Shown: positions 1 through 5,733 of the stretch, one piece after another
Layout: the number at the start of each line of letters is the position of its first letter
Position numbering within the stretch: the stretch's first letter is position 1
The notes under the pieces: model-generated
Told to the model about the DNA's origin: nothing
Seen by the model: only the letters and a program-made list of their open reading frames with translations
The model's database searches: none
Assembly (NCBI GenBank): GCA_026982835.1
Contig: JALSGI010000416.1
Coordinates: 1 to 18,173, forward strand
Direction: 5' to 3'
DNA: 18,173 nucleotides
DNA from: Planctomycetota bacterium
GTDB taxonomy: Bacteria > Planctomycetota > Planctomycetia > Pirellulales > S012-138
Program-made: the position numbers and the translations under genes

Positions 1-182
1 AGACCCAAGACCCAGGACCCAAGACCTCCGGAGCGGAAGCTCCGGCGCAAGTCGCAAGCCGCACGGCGCAAGCCGATTCTCACCGCCTCCCCCCGCTTAC
101 GCGGGGGGCTCTTCGCCCAAGACCCACGACCCAAGACCCAAGACTCCGGGAGCGTCAGCTCCCGGCTCGCCGGTGTCCGTTT
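1..182. repeat. Intergenic repeat island at left edge (heptad repeats and palindromes)
   Basis: This gap downstream of the fhcC-type gene holds no gene. It has two runs of a degenerate 7-base unit of the form GACCCAA/GACCCAC/GACCCAG, at about 2-25 and 119-143. Three palindromes follow the pattern of the other gaps: CCGGAGC-GGAA-GCTCCGG at 28-45, CCCCCCGC-TTAC-GCGGGGGG at 89-108 and CCGGGAGC-GTCA-GCTCCCGG at 146-165. The last is followed by the CTCGCC tag common in this window. Positions 1-80 reappear as a diverged inverted copy at 7161-7222. None of the palindromes has a downstream T tract, so I do not call them intrinsic terminators. Confidence 0.8.
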
Positions 183-998
183 CTAGGCCGGCAGCAGGAT
201 TTCCCCGCGGCCTTCGTTGACAAAATCCCCGTGATAGATGCGCAACGGGGCGTCGAACAATTCCTCGGCAAACGGAAACCCCAGGCGGCACCAGGAAAGC
301 AGCATCATCCGCATGAACACCGGGCGGAACACGCGCCCGCGGGCGAAGGTGGGTAGCAGTCGGGGGGGCTGGGGGCCCAGCAAGCCGATGGTGCCGCGGC
401 GCATGCCGGCCCCGGGCCGGATGCCGCAGGAGCCTAGCACGAAGATGTTCCCGGCCAGCATGTTCACGCCCACGGCATCGCCCACGCTCCCGCCCACCAC
501 GATCAACCCGCGACGCATGGAAAGCCCCACTTCGTTGCCGGCCGAGCCTTCCACAAGCAGGGTGCCACCGGTCATGCCGCGGGGGCTTCCGCGATAGGCG
601 GCCCCGGCCAGGTGCCCGGCCGACCCGCGCACGTGGATCAGCCCGCCGTGCATCTCGGCTCCTACCCAGCCGCCGGTATCGCCGTGGACGTGGATCTGCC
701 CGCCGGTCATCTCGCTGCCCAGGTGGCGGCCGGCCGGGCCGTGCACTTCGATCCGCCCGGTGCTCATCCGGTGGCCGATCCAGTGCACGCCCGACAGATC
801 GCCGTGGAAATGCAGTTGCAGGTCGTCGGCCGAGCCGCGGAGGCGGAAAAACTCGCCTACCGGCTCGCGGCATTTGCCGTGAAACAGCTCCAGGCGGCGG
901 ATCTGGTCCAGCGAACACCCCTGGAGGCGTTCGGGGAGCAGCTGGGGCACTTCCACCGGAACGGAGGTGCGGCCGATGTATTCCAGTTCCAAGGGCAT
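183..998 (-). CDS. fhcC: Formylmethanofuran dehydrogenase subunit C-like protein (FhcC/FwdC type)
   Basis: The protein (271 aa) consists mostly of repeats of the form GGxIxVxGxxGxxxGxxMxxG. This is the right-handed beta-helix shared by formylmethanofuran dehydrogenase subunit C and the C-terminal domain of glutamate synthase. At least six turns are visible between roughly residues 75 and 205 (for example STGRIEVHGPAG, TGGQIHVHGDTG, HGGLIHVRGSAG). The length is about that of the family. In bacteria with tetrahydromethanopterin-linked C1 metabolism, FhcC is part of the formyltransferase/hydrolase complex that releases formate. I chose the ATG at 998 because the protein then begins MPLELEYIG, as homologues do in my recollection. 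An in-frame ATG at 1091 would add 31 residues that look non-coding. No clear Shine-Dalgarno sequence precedes either start. The other fhc genes are not in the window; they could lie beyond the left edge. Confidence 0.85.
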   Translation of the reverse strand: MPLELEYIGRTSVPVEVPQLLPERLQGCSLDQIRRLELFHGKCREPVGEFFRLRGSADDLQLHFHGDLSGVHWIGHRMSTGRIEVHGPAGRHLGSEMTGGQIHVHGDTGGWVGAEMHGGLIHVRGSAGHLAGAAYRGSPRGMTGGTLLVEGSAGNEVGLSMRRGLIVVGGSVGDAVGVNMLAGNIFVLGSCGIRPGAGMRRGTIGLLGPQPPRLLPTFARGRVFRPVFMRMMLLSWCRLGFPFAEELFDAPLRIYHGDFVNEGRGEILLPA

Positions 999-1344
999 GG
1001 CACCGGGGGGCAGCGTCGGGCCGCCGCAATGGCGAAACCCACGCCCAGTGAGGGTACAATTTTTCTCTGGGAAGGTGGTGGAAAACCGCATTGTAAAGGC
1101 TGGCTGGGAGTTATGGCAGGGGGAAAGATTTTTTCCACAAGGGGCGAGAAAAACTTGAACACCGCCGGGGGGATGTGCGTATAATCGGTACGTGTTGATG
1201 TGTCGGGGGGTAACGGCCGCCGGGACACGGCCAATTACCCTCCAGACCCCCGGGCGCCCTCCTCCCGAGGGTACCCATCGGCAAGGTTTGGCTTGGTCCC
1301 TTGGACAATTGTTCCCTTTTGGTGCGTGGAAGGAGTGAACGACC
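999..1344. other. Divergent intergenic region with promoter and structured leader
   Basis: This gap separates the minus-strand fhcC-type gene from the plus-strand thioredoxin-like gene and contains no credible gene. It holds the plus-strand promoter described separately. The expected leader RNA (about 1192-1344) can fold at 1208-1240: GGGTAA (1208-1213) pairs with TTACCC (1235-1240), and GGCC (1215-1218) pairs with GGCC (1229-1232). A second short hairpin, CCCTC/GAGGG, lies near 1254-1270. I recognise no riboswitch class. Unlike most of the longer gaps, this one has no palindromic repeat family members. Confidence 0.6.
1155..1185 (+). promoter_or_regulatory. Putative sigma-70-type promoter for the thioredoxin-like (CxxU) gene
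   Basis: A perfect TATAAT hexamer lies at 1180-1185. A TTGAAC hexamer at 1155-1160 lies 19 bases upstream, a slightly long spacer. Transcription would start near 1192 and leave a leader of about 150 bases before the ATG at 1345. The match is by sequence only. In a GC-rich genome a perfect TATAAT is uncommon, which raises my confidence. Confidence 0.55.
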
Positions 1345-1908
1345 ATGCGTAAACTCACCTCCGTGGCATTGGCCATTGGGGTGCTGGGCGCTTCGGTCGC
1401 CGTGGCAGGCGATCTGGAGAGCGGCATCCCGGTCGGCAAGTCGGTGCCGGCGTTCCAGGTGGTCAAGTGCGGTGGCGCCGATGACGGCGTCAAGGAAGGC
1501 CAGCAGCTTTGCTACAGGTGACGGCTTGGAGGTCGTCCCGTCGTCATGATCTTCGCTCGGAAGGCTGACGACGCCTTGGCCGGTCTGGTCAAGGAGATCG
1601 AGAAGGCCATCGAAGCCAACCAGGACAAGAAGCTGGCCGCCTTTGTCAACTTGATCGGCGAGGACCGCGACCAGTTGGAAAAGGCCGCTGAAAAGTTCAT
1701 CAAAAAGTACAACATCACCAAGGTGCCCATCGTGGTGCCGGTGGAGTACGAAAACGGTCCCCGCAACTTCAACATCAACCCCGAGGCCGAAGTGACCGTG
1801 ATGCTCTACCGCCGGGCCAAGGTGAAAGCCAACCATGCTTTCGCCCCGGGCCAACTGGCCGGTAAGGTGCAGCAGGTCCTGGCCGATTTGCCCAAGATCC
1901 TCAACTAG
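1345..1908 (+). CDS. Exported thioredoxin-like protein with in-frame TGA: candidate selenoprotein (CxxU)
   Basis: The frame opens at ATG 1345, ten bases after GGAAGGAG, and encodes a signal peptide (MRKLTSVALAIGVLGASVAVA, predicted cleavage AVA|GD). It reaches TGA at 1519-1521 (codon 59) and continues in the same frame, without frameshift, to TAG at 1906-1908. Read through, it gives 187 residues. The TGA follows Cys56-Tyr-Arg, so selenocysteine would complete a CxxU motif in place of CxxC. The downstream part (RPVVMIFARK, then VPIVVPVEYENGP, then INPEAEVTVMLY) resembles AhpC/thioredoxin-fold proteins. From memory, planctomycete relatives have LCYRC followed by RPVVM here, so a Cys codon at this position would be the norm. 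TGA ends several other genes in the window, so general reassignment is unlikely. Alternatives are a nonsense mutation, leaky readthrough or a base-call error (TGC to TGA is one change). No sel genes are in the window. Confidence is high for the interrupted gene and moderate for selenocysteine. Confidence 0.72.
1519..1572 (+). promoter_or_regulatory. SECIS-like stem-loops at and just after the in-frame TGA
   Basis: Two mutually exclusive hairpins can form. Hairpin A pairs TGACGGC (1519-1525, containing the TGA) with GTCGTCA (1540-1546, one G-U pair). After a small bulge, GGA (1528-1530) pairs with TCC (1536-1538) and leaves the loop GGTCG (1531-1535); GGUC also occurs in the E. coli fdhF SECIS loop. 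Hairpin B pairs GTCGTC (1540-1545) with GACGAC (1567-1572) and CTTC (1551-1554) with GAAG (1560-1563), leaving the loop GCTCG (1555-1559). Hairpin B fits the usual bacterial rules better: its loop begins with G and lies about 33 bases after the TGA. Hairpin A's loop lies only 9 bases after it. Both are hand-folded. Confidence 0.4.
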
Positions 1909-1950
1909 CTATTTCCAGGGCCGCATCGGCGCCAAACCTTGCCGTCCCCC

Positions 1951-1990
1951 AACGGACCTTTCCCCTTCAGTGGAAAGGTCCGTTTTCTTT
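1951..1990 (+). terminator. Intrinsic terminator after the thioredoxin-like gene
   Basis: A perfect 13-bp stem pairs AACGGACCTTTCC (1951-1963) with GGAAAGGTCCGTT (1972-1984). The loop has 8 bases and the stem runs directly into a T-rich tract (TTCTTT, 1985-1990). It begins 42 bases after the TAG at 1906-1908. Its position supports the view that transcription normally covers the region downstream of the internal TGA and ends here. Confidence 0.88.
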
Positions 1991-2024
1991 GGTCCAACTG
2001 GCCTTCATTTGGCCGGAAGGTTTG

Positions 2025-2033
2025 TGCTACACT
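2025..2033 (+). promoter_or_regulatory. Possible extended -10 promoter for the yceI-like operon
   Basis: TGC-TACACT at 2025-2033 matches an extended -10 element (TGn followed by TAnnnT). It sits just after the terminator and about 73 bases before the chosen ATG at 2106. No convincing -35 hexamer is visible; TTCATT at 2004-2009 is the best candidate. Its place between a terminator and the next gene is the main support. Confidence 0.3.
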
Positions 2034-2105
2034 GCGGCGGCTTTGGTTTTTGTTTTGCCAGGGGAGGGAGCCCCGCAGGGTTCCCGCATTTGCAAGGAGT
2101 GCCTC

Positions 2106-2810
2106 ATGTGCCAGGGGAACCGCTTCCGTCGGATCGCCACTTGGTCTTGGCAAACCCTCTTCCCAACGCTGATTGCCGCCTTCCTCTGCCCCCGACTCCT
2201 TCCGGCCCAGCAAAGCCCGCTGCCCACCATCGTCGGAGCGGTGGACGTGAGCCACAGCCGCGTCTATGTGTTCGTCGATAAGCGAGGGCTGGGGCACCAG
2301 CACGCCGTCGAGGGGCGTCTCCAGCAGGGGATGTTCCACATCCAGCCGGGCCAGATGCCGCAAGCAGAGCTGGTGTTCGACATGACCAGCTTCCGGGCCG
2401 ACACGGACCAGGCCCGCCGCTGGGTGGGACTGCCCGGCAAGACCGACGCCACAACGCAGAAAAAGGTAACCCAGAACATGCTCGGCCCCCAGGTGCTGGA
2501 CGTGCGCCGTTTTCCCACGGCCCGCTTCCGCCTCACCTCCGTGCAACCCCGCCGCGACGACAAGGGACAACCTTACCTGGTCATCCAGGGGCAGTTTACC
2601 TTGCACGGGGTGACGCGTCCCGTGGCCGTGGCCGCCCGGGCCAAGGAGTTTGCCCAGGGAGTGCGGATTGTGGGCCAGCTGACCATTCGGCAAACCCAGT
2701 TCGGCATCAAGCCCTACACCGCGGCTTTGGGAGCCGTGGGTGTGGCCGATCCGCTGACCATCTACGCCGATCTCTGGGTGCCCAAGGCCGCCCCACCCTC
2801 CCGGCGGTGA
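2106..2810 (+). CDS. Exported YceI-family protein
   Basis: The protein (234 aa) begins with a basic, hydrophobic signal sequence (FRRIATWSWQTLFPTLIAAFL) and a probable cleavage site after LLPA (residue about 35). The mature part matches the YceI lipocalin-like domain. It opens with the VDVSHSRVYVFVDKRG region, has LVFDMTSFRADTDQAR with KVTQNMLG, then FPTARFRLTSVQ, and ends with the typical FTLHGVTRPV and QTQFGIKPY segments. YceI proteins are small beta-barrels that bind polyisoprenoids or other amphiphiles in the periplasm. This one probably acts outside the cytoplasmic membrane; its ligand is unknown. I chose ATG 2106 because AAGGAG precedes it by 7 bases. The longer frame from 1989 would overlap the terminator's T tract. 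A methyltransferase gene follows after 89 bases. Confidence 0.9.
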   Translation: MCQGNRFRRIATWSWQTLFPTLIAAFLCPRLLPAQQSPLPTIVGAVDVSHSRVYVFVDKRGLGHQHAVEGRLQQGMFHIQPGQMPQAELVFDMTSFRADTDQARRWVGLPGKTDATTQKKVTQNMLGPQVLDVRRFPTARFRLTSVQPRRDDKGQPYLVIQGQFTLHGVTRPVAVAARAKEFAQGVRIVGQLTIRQTQFGIKPYTAALGAVGVADPLTIYADLWVPKAAPPSRR

Positions 2811-2899
2811 GGGTTCTTTCCAGGGGGCGTCTGGCCTGGGGAAAGTTTTCCGCGGCACGGCAATGGCCGACTCGGGGCCTGCACGAGGAGGAGCAGACG

Positions 2900-3742
2900 G
2901 TGATTTCCGATCCGCATGTTCGCCCTGGCGAAATCGCCCGGCACTACGACCTGGCCTCGCTGTTCTATCGGTTGCTTTGGGGGCCGCACATCCATCACGG
3001 GCTGTGGCTCACCGGCCGGGAATCGCCCGGAGAGGCCCAAGAACAGCTCACCCGCGAACTGGCCCGCCAGGCACGCATCGCCCGGGGAGAGCGGGTGCTG
3101 GACGTGGGTTGCGGGCTGGGAGGCTCGGCCCTGTGGCTGGCCGCCCACCGCCAATGCCACGTGCTGGGAGTCACTCTGAGCGGGGTGCAGCGGTGGTGGG
3201 CCGCGCTGCTGGCCCGGACCAAAGGGCTGAGCCGCCGTGTGCAGTTCCGCCGGATCAACGCCGAGGAGATGGACTTCCCTGCTGGAAGCTGGGACGTGGT
3301 CTGGAGCATCGAGTGCACCGAGCACCTGTTCGACAAGGCGGCGTTTTTCCGCCGGGCCGCCGGCTGGTTGCGACCCGGGGGCCGTCTGGCCATCTGCGCT
3401 TGGCTGGCCGGGCCGGAGCCGCTGGACGCCCAGCAGACCGAACTGGTGCGGCAGGTGTGTCGGGCTTTTTTGTGCCCCTCGCTGGCCACGGCGGAAGAGT
3501 ACCTTGGTTGGTTTCGGCAAGCCGGCCTGGTTCGTGCCCGTTTTGAAGACTGGACCCCCCAGGTCGTCCGCACCTGGGAACTTTGCCGCCGTCGCACGCA
3601 ACGGCTGCCGCTGCGCCGGGTGGCCGGGGCGGTTGATCGCCGAATGGGCCAGTTCCTGGACCACTTTGAAACCATCCATCGCGCCTACACCACCGGAGCC
3701 ATGCAATACGGCTGCCTGCTGGCCGAAAAACCCGCAGCCTGA
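2900..3742 (+). CDS. SAM-dependent methyltransferase, gamma-tocopherol methyltransferase-like
   Basis: The protein (280 aa) has a class I SAM-binding motif (VLDVGCGLGGSALWLA, about residues 69-84). It is followed by GVTLSGVQ and VVWSIECTEHLFDK, which line up with the GITLSPVQ and VWSMESGEHMPDK segments that I recall from gamma-tocopherol and related plastoquinone/sterol methyltransferases. LRPGGRLAICAW follows as the post-III element. No membrane segment or signal peptide is visible, so it is cytosolic. The substrate is not determined; lipophilic quinone- or carotenoid-like molecules are guesses from the family. I chose GTG 2900 because GAGGAGGAG lies 6 bases upstream. A longer frame starts at GTG 2807, overlapping the yceI stop, but its extra residues look non-conserved. 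It lies 89 bases after the yceI-like gene and 49 before a membrane methyltransferase, probably in one operon. Confidence 0.85.
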   Translation: MISDPHVRPGEIARHYDLASLFYRLLWGPHIHHGLWLTGRESPGEAQEQLTRELARQARIARGERVLDVGCGLGGSALWLAAHRQCHVLGVTLSGVQRWWAALLARTKGLSRRVQFRRINAEEMDFPAGSWDVVWSIECTEHLFDKAAFFRRAAGWLRPGGRLAICAWLAGPEPLDAQQTELVRQVCRAFLCPSLATAEEYLGWFRQAGLVRARFEDWTPQVVRTWELCRRRTQRLPLRRVAGAVDRRMGQFLDHFETIHRAYTTGAMQYGCLLAEKPAA

Positions 3743-3791
3743 AAAAACCCCGGAACCGGACGAGCACCTTGGTCACGGAGGACCGCTTACC

Positions 3792-4538
3792 ATGCGTCGG
3801 ATTGCGGATCGGACCCTCGGCACGCTTTTCGGCCTGGGCACCCATGTGCTGTTCGCCTGCACCGTGTGGTCCTTGTTCTGGTTTCTCAAAGGAGGCCGCA
3901 GCAGCCCTGCCCACCCGGACGGTTTGTGGCTCGACGTGCTGCTGGCCGGGCAATTCGCCCTTTGGCACAGCGGGCTGCTGTTGCCCTCGGTGCGCCGGCG
4001 TCTCGGAGCGTACGTCCGCGATGCCTTCTATGGCTGTTTGTTTTGCACGGTTACCTGTGCCAGCTTGCTGCTGGTGTTCGCCGGGTGGGAGCCCGGCCCG
4101 GTGCTGTTCCGCCTGGAGGGTGGAGCCGCCACAGCAATTCAGGGAATGTTCTACTTGAGCTGGGTGGCGTTGTTCTACAGCCTGAGCCTCACCGGACTGG
4201 GCTACCAGACCGGCTGGACCCCCTGGTGGGCGTGGTTTCGGGGGCGCAAGCTCCCCCCGCGCCGATTCCAGCCTCGCGGGGCTTATCGCTGGATGCGGCA
4301 TCCGGTGTACCTGAGTTTCCTGGGCCTGTTGTGGTTCACCCCCGTTTACACGCTGGATCGCTTGTTGCTGAACCTGGTGTGGACGGCGTATATCTTCGTG
4401 GGCAGCTGGCTCAAGGACCGGCGGTTGTTGTTCTACCTGGGCTCCACCTACCGGGAATACCTGGCCCGCGTACCGGGTTATCCCTTGCTGGGCTGGGGCC
4501 CCCTGGGCCGCATCCCTCGGGAAGCCCCGTGGGGGTAA
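3792..4538 (+). CDS. Integral-membrane methyltransferase of the MddA/NnrU/isoprenylcysteine methyltransferase type
   Basis: The protein (248 aa) has about five to six hydrophobic segments, near residues 8-28, 45-60, 75-95, 115-135 and 170-210. The C-terminal half has the family hallmark: GAYRWMRHPVYLSFLGLLWFTP, then TAYIFVG, KDRRL, YREYLARVP. This RHPxY...W...(E/D)R...Y..Y pattern binds SAM in isoprenylcysteine carboxyl methyltransferases, in NnrU-like proteins and in MddA, the methanethiol S-methyltransferase that makes dimethyl sulfide. The whole-length layout, with FALWHSGL in the first half, resembles MddA most. Substrate assignment from sequence is not safe, so no symbol is given. The ATG at 3792 follows CACGGAGGACCGC, with GGAGG as the probable ribosome binding site. 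It is the last gene of the likely operon with the YceI-like and tocopherol-methyltransferase-like genes. Confidence 0.8.
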   Translation: MRRIADRTLGTLFGLGTHVLFACTVWSLFWFLKGGRSSPAHPDGLWLDVLLAGQFALWHSGLLLPSVRRRLGAYVRDAFYGCLFCTVTCASLLLVFAGWEPGPVLFRLEGGAATAIQGMFYLSWVALFYSLSLTGLGYQTGWTPWWAWFRGRKLPPRRFQPRGAYRWMRHPVYLSFLGLLWFTPVYTLDRLLLNLVWTAYIFVGSWLKDRRLLFYLGSTYREYLARVPGYPLLGWGPLGRIPREAPWG

Positions 4539-4617
4539 TCGCCCGCGGCCCCAGCTCCGGCCAGCCCCCGGGCCTTGGCTCTGGCTCTCCCCCGGCTTCA
4601 GCCGGGTACGTGTTTAG

Positions 4618-4735
4618 CAGCCCGTTGAAGAATGTTCCTCGATACGGAATCGCGTCACAGGACTAGCCGTATTTTCTGAAAAAAACGGCTCGGCCGTGAC
4701 CTCGCCCTCCCAAACTTGCGTTTTTCAACGGGCTG
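4618..4735. mobile_element. 118-bp MITE-like element with 12-bp terminal inverted repeats and TTAG target duplication
   Basis: CAGCCCGTTGAA at 4618-4629 is the exact reverse complement of TTCAACGGGCTG at 4724-4735. TTAG flanks both ends (4614-4617 and 4736-4739). The pre-insertion sequence survives nearby: GGGTACGTGTTTAGCGTGC is uninterrupted at about 4928-4946. Here GGGTACGTGTTTAG, the element, then TTAGCGTGC are found in that order. The element has no coding capacity, only a small internal hairpin (CCGT/ACGG near 4667-4688). The TTAG duplication matches the YTAR target of IS5-group transposases, which is an inference about the mobilising enzyme. Confidence 0.8.
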
Positions 4736-5068
4736 TTAGCGTGCGAGGAAAAGATAGAGTGTTTCCAAGCAAGAACGAGTCGCTTCTTCTCCGGCGAGCC
4801 GCGTGCGTCAGCACGCGGTTGCGTTGAGCCGTGCCGGTCGTTGCTTTGCTTGAAGCAACCGGGAGCTTACGCTCCCGGCTCGCTGTTCAACCGCCGGCTG
4901 ACGGCGCGCGGCTCGCCGTTCTCCGCCAGCTAAAGCTGGGTACGTGTTTAGCGTGCCAGCACAAGACGGAGCATTCCCAGATCAAAAGCGAGCCGAAGGC
5001 TTGCCAGCCTTGTAGCCGGCACTCGACGAAGCGGAGACCACCGGAACCAGGCACCATGACCACACCCC

Positions 5069-5207
5069 GCACCCCGGCAGGGGTGCCAGAAACAGCCAGC
5101 GGTTCCTCTATCTGGCATCCCTTCGGGATGCTCAAGGACAAGGAAAAACGCTGCCTTCCGGGGGTCTGACGACCCCCGGCTACAAGAGTGCGACGCCTGC
5201 GGCGTCG
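5069..5207. repeat. Cluster of four 7-bp-arm palindromes
   Basis: Four short palindromes follow each other. They are GCACCCC-GGCA-GGGGTGC (5069-5086), GCATCCC-TTC-GGGATGC (5115-5131), GGGGGTC-TGAC-GACCCCC (5160-5177) and CGACGCC-TGC-GGCGTCG (5191-5207). Arms are 7 bp and loops 3-4 bases, so they differ from the 8-4-8 family elsewhere, and they lack the CTCGCC tag. No T tract follows any of them. Confidence 0.7.
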
Positions 5208-5733
5208 GTCCTCCGGCTGCTAGCTGGCTAAACACGTACCCGGCTTCAGCCGCCCGGAGAGCCAAGAAAAAACGCATATCGATCTTCTCCGCTGGCTGAA
5301 GCCAGCGGCTCGCTCCCCTCCAAGCCCCCAAGCCTCCAGGCCTCCGAGCCCTCCGGGAGCTTACGCTCCCGGCTCGCCGGAGAACCGCGGGCTTACGCCC
5401 GCGGCTGGCCATTTGCGAGAATTGGCGCCGGTTCTTGCATCGGCGCGGAAGCACCTGGCGCAACAGCGCAAGCCGCACGCCGCAAGCCGATACCGTCTCT
5501 CCCCGCACTAACGTGCGGGGCTCCTCCGCGGGCTGACGATGCGCGGCTCGCTCCCCTCCAAGCCCCCAAGCCCTCAAGCCCCCAAGCCTCCACTCCCTTC
5601 CCGAGCTGAAGCTCGGAGTGGTTTTCGCTTTACCTGGCAGCAGCCAGAGATCAAGATACGAAGGCACTCCCATTGGACACGTGGCTTGTGCCACAGAAAT
5701 TGTCGCTGGCCCACCTGTTTCGGAGTTCCTCCC

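Larger units (their letters stand above)
4539..5733. repeat. 1.2-kb intergenic repeat island
   Basis: No credible gene is present; short frames here have compositions dictated by the repeats. From left to right it holds the following. A MITE-like element lies at 4618-4735, described separately. A GTACGTGTTTAGC motif next to a palindrome appears at 4606-4617 (interrupted), about 4930-4942 and in reverse at about 5227-5239. 8-4-8 palindromes lie at 4859-4878 and 5353-5372 (CCGGGAGC-TTAC-GCTCCCGG), 5385-5404 (CCGCGGGC-TTAC-GCCCGCGG) and 5501-5520 (CCCCGCAC-TAAC-GTGCGGGG). A different palindrome cluster lies at 5069-5207. Several are followed by GGCTCGCC. The segment near 5401-5450 resembles 8745-8790. 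Confidence 0.85.

Noticed and set aside
97..1059. 320-codon minus-strand frame overlapping the fhcC-type gene
   Set aside because: Arg/Pro-rich translation with no domain; the FhcC beta-helix repeats in the other frame are unmistakable.
1208..1270. Known riboswitch in the leader of the CxxU gene
   Set aside because: Hairpins are present but I recognise no conserved core of any described riboswitch class.
1345..1908. Frameshifted pseudogene instead of a recoded gene
   Set aside because: Both halves are in the same frame, there is no length change, the downstream half keeps coding composition, and an intrinsic terminator sits after the distal stop. A single nonsense change or base error remains possible and is stated in the entry.
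3255..4301. 348-codon minus-strand frame opposite the two methyltransferase genes
   Set aside because: Composition is typical of an antisense shadow in GC-rich DNA and the plus-strand genes have clear motifs.
4831..5169. 112-codon plus-strand frame in the 1.2-kb island
   Set aside because: It is built from palindromic repeats with no ribosome binding site and no resemblance to a protein.
4539..5733. CRISPR array
   Set aside because: Repeats are dispersed, vary in their arms, have irregular spacing and occur in many gaps; there are no equal-length spacers and no cas genes.
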